Shown piece after piece: positions 1 through 8,280 of a stretch of DNA of 64,000 nucleotides. The stretch comes from Flagellimonas_B algarum. GTDB lineage: Bacteria; Bacteroidota; Bacteroidia; Flavobacteriales; Flavobacteriaceae. Where the stretch lies: the NCBI RefSeq assembly GCF_040513375.1, contig NZ_JBEVTG010000004.1, positions 22,162 to 86,161 of the forward strand, read 5' to 3'. Position 1 is the first letter of the stretch; each line of letters starts with the position of its first letter. A model generated the notes under the pieces. It was not told the origin of the DNA. It ran no database searches and saw only the letters and a list, made by a program, of their open reading frames with translations. The position numbers and the translations under genes are program-made.

Positions 1-2
1 AG

Positions 3-452
3 TTGACCTTGTATTTGGGCAACGGAGGAAGCATGCATGCCTTATCCGTCAATCCGGCACATACCGATGGTGATGCCTACTATTATTTTCCAGAGGCCAA
101 CGTTCTCCATATGGGAGATAATTTCTTCGCGGGGCGCTACCCATATATCGATTTGAATTCGGGAGGCGATATCGACGGATTGATCGCCAATGTAACCATG
201 GCCTTGGGGATTATCGATGAACAGACCAAAATCATTCCCGGGCATGGAAAAGTGAGTGACAAGGGCGGTTTGGAAGCCTACCGGCAAGTGTTGGTCACTC
301 TACGCGAACGGGTGGTGAAAGCGCGCTCTGAAGGCCGATCTTTGGAAGCGACCAAAGCATTAGGACTATCCAAAGAATGGGATGCCACCCATGGAAACGG
401 CTTTATCAACGGCGATCGTATCATTGAGTTCATATATAAATCCGCAGACTAA
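3..452 (+). CDS. Metallo-beta-lactamase-fold hydrolase, C-terminal part (5' end outside the window)
   Basis: The reading frame is open from the first bases, so the true start lies upstream and about 149 residues are visible. The stretch NPAHTDGDAYYYF, a following GDNFF and a later PGHG are the metal-ligand motifs of the second half of the metallo-beta-lactamase fold (zinc hydrolases of the glyoxalase II / SoxH-like type). The N-terminal HxHxDH signature is not in the window. The substrate cannot be read. The stop is 11 bases before a dienelactone hydrolase gene on the same strand, so it appears to be the first visible gene of a six-gene operon reaching to 5913. Family call is firm, specific function is open. 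Confidence 0.85.
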   Translation: MTLYLGNGGSMHALSVNPAHTDGDAYYYFPEANVLHMGDNFFAGRYPYIDLNSGGDIDGLIANVTMALGIIDEQTKIIPGHGKVSDKGGLEAYRQVLVTLRERVVKARSEGRSLEATKALGLSKEWDATHGNGFINGDRIIEFIYKSAD

Positions 453-463
453 AACCGAATAGC

Positions 464-1348
464 ATGAAAGAACTAAGCAAAGAAGACATCGAACAAGAGG
501 TGTTCGACCTTTACGATGACTATGCCCACAACAAATTAAGTCGCCGGGAATTTTTGGAAAAGCTATCGGTCTATGCGGTTGGGGGCATTACTATCAGCGG
601 ATTGATGGGTTTTATGTTACCCAATTATGTCGATACCCTGTTGGTCGATCCCGATGATCCCAACCTCGATTCGCAGGTGGTTACTTATGATTCCCCCAAA
701 GGAGGTGGTGCCATTAACGGGCTGTTATCGAAACCTAAAACGCATGATGGCAAGCTTGGTGGTATCGTGGTCGTACATGAGAACAGGGGGTTGAATCCTT
801 ATATCGAAGATACGGCGAGACGGGCGGCCCTGGCCGGTTTTATTACCTTGGCCCCTGATGCACTTAGCCCTTTGGGCGGGTATCCGGGAAATGATGACGA
901 GGGTCGGGCCATGCAACGCAAGCGCGACCGAAACGAAATGCTCGAAGACTTTATAGCGGCCTACGATTATTTGAAAAACCATGCGGATTGTTCGGGAAAA
1001 ATCGGGGTGGTCGGATTCTGCTTCGGGGGATGGATTTCGAATATGATGGCAGTTCGTGTGCCCGACCTTGCAGCCGCTGTTCCCTTTTATGGAGGTCAGC
1101 CCAAATCGGAAATCGAAAACATCAATGCGCCCTTGATGTTGCAGTTCGCCGGGCTGGATCAGCGGGTCAATGCAGGATGGCCAGCTTACGAAATTGCCTT
1201 GAAGGCCCATGGTAAGACCTATGAGGCCTACACCTATCCGGATGTAAACCACGGTTTCCACAATACCTCCACACCGCGCTACGACGAAGCTGCGGCCGAA
1301 TTGGCATGGAAACGTACCATGGAATTTTTCAATAAACACTTACACTAA
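464..1348 (+). CDS. Dienelactone hydrolase family protein with Tat-like N-terminus
   Basis: 294 residues of the alpha/beta-hydrolase fold, dienelactone hydrolase family. The nucleophile elbow is GFCFGG with Cys186; a late DVNHGFHN near residue 262 supplies the catalytic His. Unlike cytosolic dienelactone hydrolases it has a long N-terminus containing SRREFLEKL followed by a hydrophobic stretch (about residues 35-52), which resembles a twin-arginine signal or anchor. I infer a periplasmic or membrane-anchored hydrolase; the substrate is unknown. Its stop codon overlaps the next start by one base (TAATG), indicating translational coupling with the GH109-like gene. Confidence 0.88.
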   Translation: MKELSKEDIEQEVFDLYDDYAHNKLSRREFLEKLSVYAVGGITISGLMGFMLPNYVDTLLVDPDDPNLDSQVVTYDSPKGGGAINGLLSKPKTHDGKLGGIVVVHENRGLNPYIEDTARRAALAGFITLAPDALSPLGGYPGNDDEGRAMQRKRDRNEMLEDFIAAYDYLKNHADCSGKIGVVGFCFGGWISNMMAVRVPDLAAAVPFYGGQPKSEIENINAPLMLQFAGLDQRVNAGWPAYEIALKAHGKTYEAYTYPDVNHGFHNTSTPRYDEAAAELAWKRTMEFFNKHLH

Positions 1349-2745
1349 TGAAGTCGATCGATCGAAGGGCATTTTTAAAGAAATCATCCATTGCCGGCGC
1401 CGCGTTGGGTACGGCCGGCCTGTTCCCTGAATTTGTTTACGGTCAAGCGGAACGACCCGCTAAGGCCCAGTATATGGGTGGTTATGCCGCCCCTAAGTTG
1501 GATACGGTCAGGGCCGCTTTCATTGGCGTCGGCGCGCGCGGAGGCTATCATTTGAAGTTTTTGGCAGCGCTGCCCGGTACCGAGGTTGTCGCTATTTGTG
1601 ATGTATACGAGGATTTGGTCAAGGAAAAGGAGGGCTGGGTCCGGGAAGTCTCCGGTAGTGATCGGCATACCGATATCAAATTGTATTCGGGCGATGAAAA
1701 CCAATGGCGTACCATGCTCAAGGAAGTGCGACCCGATGTGGTGTTCATTGCCACGAATTGGACGAACCATGCCCCAATGGCCATAGCCAGCATGGAAGCT
1801 GGAGCCCATGCCTTCGTTGAGGTACCCATGGCCGTGACCTTATCGGAACTATGGGATATCGTCGATACCAGCGAACGCACCCAAAGACATTGCATGATGT
1901 TGGAGAACGTCAATTACAGCCGCGATGAACTTCTTTTTTTGAATTTATGCAGAAAAGGACTGATCGGAGAACTTTTACATGGTGAGGCTGCCTACATCCA
2001 TGAATTGCGTTGGCAAATGGAAGAACAGCAGCGGGGAACGGGTTCATGGCGTACCCATCATTACGCCAAAAGGAACGGCAATTTATATCCTACCCATGGT
2101 TTGGGCCCCGTAGCCCAATACATGAGTTTGGGCCGTGGTGAGGATACTTTTGGTAGCTTGGTCTCCTTTTCGACCCCGGCTATGGGCAGACAAGCCTATG
2201 CCCGTAAGAACTATCCGGAAAACCATCAATGGAATGCCTTAAAATTCAAAGGGGGGGACTTGAATACCACGATCATTAAAACCCAACAAGGACGAACGAT
2301 CATGGTGCAATGGGATGAAACCAGCCCGCGACCCTATTCCCGACTCAACCTCATTCAAGGGACCAAAGGTACCCTCGCCGGATTCCCGACCCGGGTCGCA
2401 TTTGAAGGCGGGGTTGAAGGCCTGACCAAAGACCATCATTCTTGGGTGCAAGGAGAGCAATTGCAGGCCCTCTACGAGAAATACGACCATCCACTTTATA
2501 CTCGACTGAACCAAGCGGCCAAAGGAAGTGGGCACGGTGGTATGGATGGTATCATGGTCTATCGCATCGTCGAATGCCTGCAAAAAGGATTGCCTTTGGA
2601 TCAAAATGTATACGAAGGATGCTTTTGGAGTGCGGTAGCCCCATTGAGTGAGCGATCGGTGGCCAGTGGGGGATATCCGCAGCCATTCCCTGATTTTACC
2701 CGTGGCAATTGGACGACCACGGCCCCTTTGGGAATTGTAAGCTAA
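1348..2745 (+). CDS. Gfo/Idh/MocA family protein, GH109 (alpha-N-acetylgalactosaminidase)-like
   Basis: 465 residues. The N-terminus RRAFLKKSS followed by an Ala/Gly-rich hydrophobic segment is a Tat signal, ending near residue 33. A Rossmann fingerprint GVGARGG lies at 60-66, then an ICDVY strand, an EVPMAVT segment and NVNYSRDELLFLNL, TGSWRTHHY and YPTHGLGP, which match the pattern I know from GH109 enzymes. That family uses tightly bound NAD+ and a redox-assisted mechanism to cleave alpha-N-acetylgalactosaminides; several members have other activities, so the sugar specificity is an inference. Export via Tat fits folding with bound NAD in the cytoplasm. It lies in the operon with a sugar kinase (7-base gap) and a nucleotidyltransferase. 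Confidence 0.85.
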   Translation: MKSIDRRAFLKKSSIAGAALGTAGLFPEFVYGQAERPAKAQYMGGYAAPKLDTVRAAFIGVGARGGYHLKFLAALPGTEVVAICDVYEDLVKEKEGWVREVSGSDRHTDIKLYSGDENQWRTMLKEVRPDVVFIATNWTNHAPMAIASMEAGAHAFVEVPMAVTLSELWDIVDTSERTQRHCMMLENVNYSRDELLFLNLCRKGLIGELLHGEAAYIHELRWQMEEQQRGTGSWRTHHYAKRNGNLYPTHGLGPVAQYMSLGRGEDTFGSLVSFSTPAMGRQAYARKNYPENHQWNALKFKGGDLNTTIIKTQQGRTIMVQWDETSPRPYSRLNLIQGTKGTLAGFPTRVAFEGGVEGLTKDHHSWVQGEQLQALYEKYDHPLYTRLNQAAKGSGHGGMDGIMVYRIVECLQKGLPLDQNVYEGCFWSAVAPLSERSVASGGYPQPFPDFTRGNWTTTAPLGIVS

Positions 2746-2752
2746 CACGACC

Positions 2753-3802
2753 ATGTTGCATTGCAAAGCCCCCGCTAGAATCTGTTTTTTCGGCGATCAC
2801 CAAGACTATTTGGCATTGCCGGTCATCGCCGGTGCCATAGATCGGTACTTCCATATTAAAGGAAAGGGGAACACCCTTGGGGTTTTTCGAATCGAATTCA
2901 AAGATCTGGGTAAGCGACGAACTATCGATCCGAGTTCGGACGAAAGCGTCGAATCCGGCGATTTTTTGAGGGCCGCACTCGTCGTTCTCGCAGAAAAGGG
3001 ATGTGTGTTCAATACGGGATATGATCTGGTATTTCATAGCACCATTCCGATCAATGCCGGCCTTTCGAGTTCTTCGGCCATGATCGTGGCTTGGATCCGT
3101 TTTTTAGTAGCCATACAAGAAGAAGCCCTTGTGCTTTCGGATGCCGAAATCGGCCGTTTGGCTTATGCAACCGAAGTAGGGTTTTTCGAAGGCCCCGGTG
3201 GATTGATGGATCAATTTTCCATTGCGCAAAAAGGGTTACGATTCATTGATACTGAAAGTGGTGATACAAAGCGTTTGACTGCTGATTTAGGGGTTTTGAT
3301 CGTAGCGGAATCCGGAATGGCCAAAAAAACCTTGAAAGTCTTGCAAAAGGCGAGGGAATATGCTGAAAAGGCAGTAGCGCAGGTGAAGGCTAAGCATCCT
3401 GATTTTCAGTTGAAACATTCAGAGGAAAGCGATTTTGATCGCTACCTGCCCCATGTGTCCAAGGAATACCATGATTATTGGTACGCTGCCATTCATAATT
3501 TGAACATCACCCGGAAAGCCTGCGAACAATTGCAGGGACCAACGCCCGATATCGTCCGATTGGGCCGGTTGATGATCGCACATCAGACCATTTTGGAGCA
3601 ACGAATCAAGAATACCCCCGCGGCCATGTCTAGTATGATGCGCGCAGCGATTGACGCCGGTGCAGTTGGCTCCAAAATCATCGGATCGGGTGGTGGGGGA
3701 TGCATGCTCGCCTTAACGTCACCCTCGCTCAAAACTGGGGTAATCGATGCTTTTTTAGCGCATGGAGCCGCAAGCGCTTATGAAGTTAACTTATCCGATT
3801 AA
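2753..3802 (+). CDS. GHMP-family sugar kinase (galactokinase/mevalonate kinase-like)
   Basis: 349 residues with all three GHMP motifs: the N-terminal substrate motif APARICFFGDHQDYLALP, the phosphate-binding loop PINAGLSSSSAM starting at residue 99, and the C-terminal GSGGGGCML near residue 311. The first motif resembles the galactokinase GEHxDY signature, so an ATP-dependent anomeric sugar kinase is likely, but the exact sugar is not readable (galactose, N-acetylgalactosamine or a uronic acid are all possible). It starts 7 bases after the GH109-like gene and ends 4 bases before a nucleotidyltransferase gene. A kinase next to a nucleotidyltransferase suggests conversion of a free sugar to sugar-1-phosphate and then to an NDP-sugar. 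Confidence 0.85.
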   Translation: MLHCKAPARICFFGDHQDYLALPVIAGAIDRYFHIKGKGNTLGVFRIEFKDLGKRRTIDPSSDESVESGDFLRAALVVLAEKGCVFNTGYDLVFHSTIPINAGLSSSSAMIVAWIRFLVAIQEEALVLSDAEIGRLAYATEVGFFEGPGGLMDQFSIAQKGLRFIDTESGDTKRLTADLGVLIVAESGMAKKTLKVLQKAREYAEKAVAQVKAKHPDFQLKHSEESDFDRYLPHVSKEYHDYWYAAIHNLNITRKACEQLQGPTPDIVRLGRLMIAHQTILEQRIKNTPAAMSSMMRAAIDAGAVGSKIIGSGGGGCMLALTSPSLKTGVIDAFLAHGAASAYEVNLSD

Positions 3803-3806
3803 TGCT

Positions 3807-4643
3807 ATGAAGAACGATAGCCTACTAATTATGGTCGCCGGGGCCTCTTCACGGATGAAGAAGAGCCTTGAAAAGGCGCAACTGTCAAAAACCGCTTTCG
3901 AAATCGCCAAGCAGCAACATAAAAGCCTGATACCCCTTGGTGCAGCGCAACGCCCTATGCTGTATCATCTGTTGAAAAACGCCATGCATGCCGGTATTCG
4001 CGAAATCTACTTGATTACTTCTGAATCCAACCAAGGGTTCAAGGAGTTCGTCAAAACCTATAAAGCGGATTTCGCATCGCTTCAGTTCCGTTTCGCGATT
4101 CAATATCTTCCCAAAGGGAGGAGGAAAGCGATTGGCACGGCCGATGCGGTGACCCAATGTCTAGCGCAGTATCCTGAACTTCTCGAACAACGTTTCGCAG
4201 TCTGCAACGGTGACAACCTGTACTCGGTATCCGCTCTTTTGGCTCTGAGGGATCACCGCGAGGCCGACCATGCCCTGATTGCTTATGATCGCGATGCCCT
4301 GAAGTTCCCAGATGAAAAGATCGCGAGGTTTGCCTTGTTGGTTTTGTCACGCGAAGGGCACCTAACAGGGATCGTAGAAAAACCTGAACCGGATACGATC
4401 GGTCAGTATCGTGATCCAAGGGGGAAACTTCGGGTGAGTATGAACATTTACAACTTTTACGGGAAGACCTTACTTCCTTTTTTGGAAAGCTGTCCCCTCC
4501 ATCCCGTGCGCGACGAGAAAGAATTGCCAAATGCTGTAGCAACCATGGCCCAAACCAAGCAGAAAAGCGTTCTCGGCATCTTAAGGGCCGAGCATGTACC
4601 CGACATAACCAACGCTGAAGACGTGAAAGATTTTTATCTTTAG
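3807..4643 (+). CDS. NTP-transferase (sugar-1-phosphate nucleotidylyltransferase-like)
   Basis: The ATG at 3807 is chosen because it lies 4 bases after the preceding stop and puts the hydrophobic strand LLIMVAGASSRMK at the N-terminus; an in-frame ATG at 3780 would add nine residues inside the kinase gene. 278 residues. Features are the AGASSRMK nucleotide loop, GTADAV and NGDN (metal-binding Asp), and GIVEKP, in the order found in the nucleotidyltransferase A fold of sugar nucleotidyltransferases. The likely reaction is NTP plus sugar-1-phosphate to NDP-sugar plus pyrophosphate; base and sugar specificity are not readable. Pairing with the adjacent GHMP kinase supports a two-step sugar activation route. 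Confidence 0.8.
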   Translation: MKNDSLLIMVAGASSRMKKSLEKAQLSKTAFEIAKQQHKSLIPLGAAQRPMLYHLLKNAMHAGIREIYLITSESNQGFKEFVKTYKADFASLQFRFAIQYLPKGRRKAIGTADAVTQCLAQYPELLEQRFAVCNGDNLYSVSALLALRDHREADHALIAYDRDALKFPDEKIARFALLVLSREGHLTGIVEKPEPDTIGQYRDPRGKLRVSMNIYNFYGKTLLPFLESCPLHPVRDEKELPNAVATMAQTKQKSVLGILRAEHVPDITNAEDVKDFYL

Positions 4644-4647
4644 CGTT

Positions 4648-5913
4648 ATGGAAACCTATGCGAATGCTTTGCTTTATGCTATTCCCTTTTTCGTCGGGTT
4701 GGTGCTCATCGAGATTTTGTACGGCCATTTCGTCAAAGACCAAAAGCACAATGTAATGGACACGGTCAGTAGCTTGAGTTCAGGCCTGACCAACATCATC
4801 AAGGATTCTTTGGGGCTTGCCGTCGTATTGGTGAGTTATCCGGTATTGTTGGAATATTTGGCCTTGACCGAGATCAAAGCGACATGGGCCGTATGGTTCA
4901 TCGCTTTTATTGTGATTGATTTTGCAGGCTATTGGAACCATCGATTGAGTCACCACATCAATATTTTTTGGAATCAACATGTCATCCATCATAGCAGTGA
5001 GGAATTCAATTTGGCCTGCGCCTTAAGACAATCGATTTCGAATCTTATCGGGTATTTTGCCATTCTCATGTTACCTGCGGCCCTACTGGGGGTGCCCAAT
5101 GAGGTCATTGCGATTTTGGCCCCGATCCACCTCTTTGCACAGTTTTGGTACCATACCCAGCATATTGGAAAATTGGGTTGGTTGGAGTATGTTATCGTGA
5201 CCCCATCGCAGCACCGGGTGCACCATGCCATCAATCCGGAATATATCGACAAGAACCTCGGCCAGATCTTATGCATTTGGGATCGCTGGTTCGGGACTTT
5301 TCAAGAGGAATTGGATACGGTACCACCTCAATACGGGGTTTTGAAACCAGCGGAAACCTGGAACCCGGTCTTGATCAACTTCCAACATCTTTGGCGATTG
5401 GCCCAAGATGCTTGGCGCAGTGAACGCTGGGTCGATAAATTCAGGATTTGGTTCATGCCCACCGGTTGGCGCCCTGCCGATGTGGCCGAAAAGTATCCGA
5501 TTTCAAAAATCGAAGACGTTTACGACTTTGAAAAGTACCGCCCAAGGGTTACCCATGGCCTCAAAGGATACTCGATCTTCCAGTTGTTGGCCAATACGGC
5601 CCTAATGCTGTTCATGTTCTATAATTTCTCCAATATCGGATATGAGGGCCTTTTGGTCTATGGCGCCTTTATTTTTGTAGGAATCTATGGGTATACCACC
5701 CTTATGGACGGTAAGTTCTATGCTATTTGGATCGAATTGATCCGGGCGATATCAGGCCTAGCGGTATTATATTTGACCGGTGATTGGTTCGGTTTGAATG
5801 GTGTTTTTAGTTGGGGAAGCCTTGTGGTCGCCGCCTATTTCGTTATCACCGGTCTCGGTGGGGCATATTTCAGCTTTAATCGAATACCTATTACGACTGC
5901 TTCGAAGCCTTAA
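4648..5913 (+). CDS. Sterol desaturase/fatty acid hydroxylase superfamily protein, alkylglycerol monooxygenase-like
   Basis: 421 residues, polytopic. The di-iron histidine clusters of the superfamily are present: HRLSHH at 98-103, HVIHH at 111-115 and HRVHH at 189-193, between hydrophobic segments. The C-terminal third contains further membrane segments, which gives an architecture like alkylglycerol monooxygenase (TMEM195) rather than short hydroxylases. The expected chemistry is O2-dependent hydroxylation of a lipid; the substrate is unknown. It is the last gene of the operon (4-base gap) and ends in a shared-stop overlap (TTAA) with the convergent acyl-CoA-binding protein gene. Confidence 0.82.
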   Translation: METYANALLYAIPFFVGLVLIEILYGHFVKDQKHNVMDTVSSLSSGLTNIIKDSLGLAVVLVSYPVLLEYLALTEIKATWAVWFIAFIVIDFAGYWNHRLSHHINIFWNQHVIHHSSEEFNLACALRQSISNLIGYFAILMLPAALLGVPNEVIAILAPIHLFAQFWYHTQHIGKLGWLEYVIVTPSQHRVHHAINPEYIDKNLGQILCIWDRWFGTFQEELDTVPPQYGVLKPAETWNPVLINFQHLWRLAQDAWRSERWVDKFRIWFMPTGWRPADVAEKYPISKIEDVYDFEKYRPRVTHGLKGYSIFQLLANTALMLFMFYNFSNIGYEGLLVYGAFIFVGIYGYTTLMDGKFYAIWIELIRAISGLAVLYLTGDWFGLNGVFSWGSLVVAAYFVITGLGGAYFSFNRIPITTASKP

Positions 5914-6176
5914 GAACCTTCACCGATTTCCGATTTTACCAAATCGATGTACCGCTGCATGGCTTCGTTAATGGTGATGTGCTGCGCCTGGATCAATGCG
6001 TTGGCTTTGAAGGCATTGATGAGCGGTGTTTTACTTCCTGGATTGTTGAAGTTCTTATTGGCTATTTTGAAGTAAGCGTATAATTTAAGCAATAAGTCAG
6101 CTGGTAAGGGGTCGGTGTAGGCGTTGACCAAGGCGACTGCCTTTTCGAATTCCTTATGTAAGGCCTCGTCACGCAT
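5910..6176 (-). CDS. Acyl-CoA-binding protein
   Basis: 88 residues, the usual size for the four-helix acyl-CoA-binding domain, with LLKLYAYFKIA as the conserved helix 2 core and a shortened, divergent middle. It should bind long-chain acyl-CoA esters in the cytosol. It is the last gene of a minus-strand operon and overlaps the end of psd by 8 bases, so it is co-transcribed with the phospholipid synthesis enzymes CdsA and Psd, suggesting a role in acyl supply or buffering. Its stop shares four bases with the stop of the convergent desaturase-like gene. Confidence 0.85.
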   Translation of the reverse strand: MRDEALHKEFEKAVALVNAYTDPLPADLLLKLYAYFKIANKNFNNPGSKTPLINAFKANALIQAQHITINEAMQRYIDLVKSEIGEGS

Positions 6177-6834
6177 CGTCTTCTGGAAGAACCGCTATAC
6201 AGGTTTTGGCACCTACGACTTTTTGGTCCAGTTTAACGGCGATTTCGGCTTCAAGTGGAAGGAAAAGATCGACACGCGAGCCAAACTTGATGAACCCGGC
6301 ATCCTGTCCTTGTACCACTTGTTCGCCTTCTTCGGCGTAGTTGACGATTCGTCGGGCCAATGCGCCGGCAATCTGACGGTAAAGGATTTCCCCGAATTTT
6401 GGGGTATGCACGACTACGGTCGTGCGTTCGTTTTCGGTGCTCGATTTCGGATGCCACGCGACCAAATATTTACCGGGGTGGTATTTTGAATAGGTGATGG
6501 TGCCGCTGGCCGCATAGCGGGTGACGTGCACGTTCAAGGGCGACATGAAAATCGAGACTTGCTTGCGTTTTCCATTGAAATACTCGGTTTCTTCCACTTC
6601 TTCGATAACAACGACCTTGCCGTCGACCGGGGCTAAAATTTCATCGAAATTCGGGGTGACCACCCTTTTCGGATTCCGGAAAAACTGTAAGATCAACACC
6701 AACACTACCAAGGCTGTGAGCTGCAAAGCCCAGCGCAACCAATCGATGGTGATGTAGTATTCCGTGGCCAAAAGGGCCGCAACGACCAAAAAAAAGGTGA
6801 TCAGAATGATTTGCTTTCCTTCTTTATGAAACAT
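6169..6834 (-). CDS. psd: Phosphatidylserine decarboxylase family protein
   Basis: 221 residues, the short bacterial form of phosphatidylserine decarboxylase, which makes phosphatidylethanolamine. Two hydrophobic N-terminal segments (about 9-26 and 33-52) anchor it in the inner membrane. APVDGKVV at 68-75 and SPLNVHVTR at 98-106 are family motifs, and the Gly185-Ser186 pair in KFGSRVD is the expected self-cleavage site that yields the pyruvoyl cofactor. It overlaps the end of cdsA by 11 bases and is followed by the acyl-CoA-binding protein gene. Confidence 0.92.
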   Translation of the reverse strand: MFHKEGKQIILITFFLVVAALLATEYYITIDWLRWALQLTALVVLVLILQFFRNPKRVVTPNFDEILAPVDGKVVVIEEVEETEYFNGKRKQVSIFMSPLNVHVTRYAASGTITYSKYHPGKYLVAWHPKSSTENERTTVVVHTPKFGEILYRQIAGALARRIVNYAEEGEQVVQGQDAGFIKFGSRVDLFLPLEAEIAVKLDQKVVGAKTCIAVLPEDDA

Positions 6835-7627
6835 AAGAGAAAATATTGAGTGTCAAATACGCAAATGGTGCAGCGAAAACCAAACTATCAAGGCGGTCGT
6901 AAATCCCACCGTGTCCAGGTAATATCGCACCACTGTCTTTGACCCCCGCAATACGTTTGAACTTCGATTCCAATAGGTCTCCCAAGTTTCCGGCGATGAC
7001 GATGACCGAGGCGAGCACCATCCATTGCATGGTATCCAACCGAGGTTCGTATTCCGCTAAAAAGTACGCGGCGATCAATGCAAAAATAAACCCTCCCAGT
7101 GAACCTTCAATGGTTTTTTTAGGAGAAACGGAAGGAAATAATTTCGTACGGCCAAGGGTACGTCCTACGAGATAGGCAAAACTGTCGTTTACCCAGACCA
7201 ACACGAATATTCCCATAATAAGGAATTTGGCAAAAGAATTGCCTTCGTATGGAATCATGGTCAAAAAAATACAGCCGCCCCCGATATAGAGTAGGGCGAT
7301 CAAAAATTTTTGAAAAGCGGTGAAGTTGTGGGCTTTTTTAGAAAAGAGAAAAGCCAATAAAGCCAAATTGACGGTCAAGGTCAACAGCAACAAAATGCGG
7401 ATCGGCATTTGGCTTTTGATCAGGTAGATATAGGCCCACCACAGCCCTAAATAGGCTAAGAAGACGTAGTACCCCTTGATTTTGACGATGCGCTTGAATT
7501 CGTACAAACACCCCAACCCGAAGACCATAAAAAGAAAATCAAATGCGTCGGCACTTAAAAATACCGCCGACAAGAGGAGTACGACATAAACGATCCCGGT
7601 AAGTGACCGTCGTAACAGTTCTTTCAT
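6824..7627 (-). CDS. cdsA: Phosphatidate cytidylyltransferase
   Basis: 267 residues, polytopic inner-membrane enzyme that forms CDP-diacylglycerol from phosphatidate and CTP. About seven hydrophobic segments are visible. The C-terminal signature KRIAGVKDSGAILPGHGG with a following DRLDS contains the conserved acidic and His residues, and SPKKTIEGSLGG precedes it. It lies 4 bases after the LUD-domain gene and overlaps psd by 11 bases, so the CDP-DAG and PE steps are made from one message. Confidence 0.93.
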   Translation of the reverse strand: MKELLRRSLTGIVYVVLLLSAVFLSADAFDFLFMVFGLGCLYEFKRIVKIKGYYVFLAYLGLWWAYIYLIKSQMPIRILLLLTLTVNLALLAFLFSKKAHNFTAFQKFLIALLYIGGGCIFLTMIPYEGNSFAKFLIMGIFVLVWVNDSFAYLVGRTLGRTKLFPSVSPKKTIEGSLGGFIFALIAAYFLAEYEPRLDTMQWMVLASVIVIAGNLGDLLESKFKRIAGVKDSGAILPGHGGIYDRLDSLVFAAPFAYLTLNIFSYVS

Positions 7628-7631
7628 AAAT

Positions 7632-8240
7632 TCAGTAGTCTTCTAAAAGCAAAAGATATACATTTTTTGAAGTACTACCGTATGAAAGAAAGTCGTTTTT
7701 GTTTTCTTGGGTCAGCTGGAAATGTTTCAGCGTTGTGATATTATCGGGAATTTTCTTTTGATATTTCTTTTTAATCACCTTTAAGGCCTCGCTGATCGAA
7801 TCGACCAATTGGCTTGTGGTGGCGAAAATGATCAAGTTATGGGGCAGCTCGTTCAATTTTTTTTCTTTGATCTGATTCGAGCAAACCAAAACTGAACCAT
7901 TGTGGGCGACCAAATGTTCGCAGGTGGTAAAGAAAATATCACTTTCGTTGCGTTTTGAGGTGAACGTTACGCCATTGGAGGCGAATCGTTCGTTCAACCG
8001 CTTGTCAAGGGTGTAGAATGGATGTGCGGTCCAGTTGTTCTCAGAAACGATATTCTGAAGGCTTTCGGTAACTTCGGAAAAGTCTTCGCAATAAATGAAC
8101 TTTCCGCCGTTCTTTTTAAAATAGATGGTGAACTTCTCATCGACGGGAATCTTAAGATCGGGCATGTGCTCACCTCGTGTTTCCAAGGTTTCCTTGGAAA
8201 CTTTCTTACCACCACCGAAAAGTTTGTCAAATAGGCCCAT
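7632..8240 (-). CDS. LUD domain-containing protein (LutC-like)
   Basis: 202 residues from the ATG at 8240; a TTG one codon upstream is less likely. The N-terminus MGLFDKLFGGGKK is followed by a single LUD domain (motifs ESDIFFTTCEHLVAHNGSVLV and NLIIFATTSQLV), related to LutC/YkgG of the lactate-oxidation complex. No LutA or LutB partner is encoded nearby, so a role in lactate use is not supported. The position between ftsH and cdsA is one I know from many Bacteroidota genomes, suggesting a conserved but uncharacterised housekeeping function. Confidence 0.8.
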   Translation of the reverse strand: MGLFDKLFGGGKKVSKETLETRGEHMPDLKIPVDEKFTIYFKKNGGKFIYCEDFSEVTESLQNIVSENNWTAHPFYTLDKRLNERFASNGVTFTSKRNESDIFFTTCEHLVAHNGSVLVCSNQIKEKKLNELPHNLIIFATTSQLVDSISEALKVIKKKYQKKIPDNITTLKHFQLTQENKNDFLSYGSTSKNVYLLLLEDY

Positions 8241-8280
8241 CAAAGGTCATGTCAACCCTCGTACCGCAACAAAAGCAATC

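Noticed and set aside
4051..4749. 232-codon minus-strand open frame across the nucleotidyltransferase gene
   Set aside because: Antisense to a good family match and crosses the gene boundary; Ser/Arg-rich, no domain.
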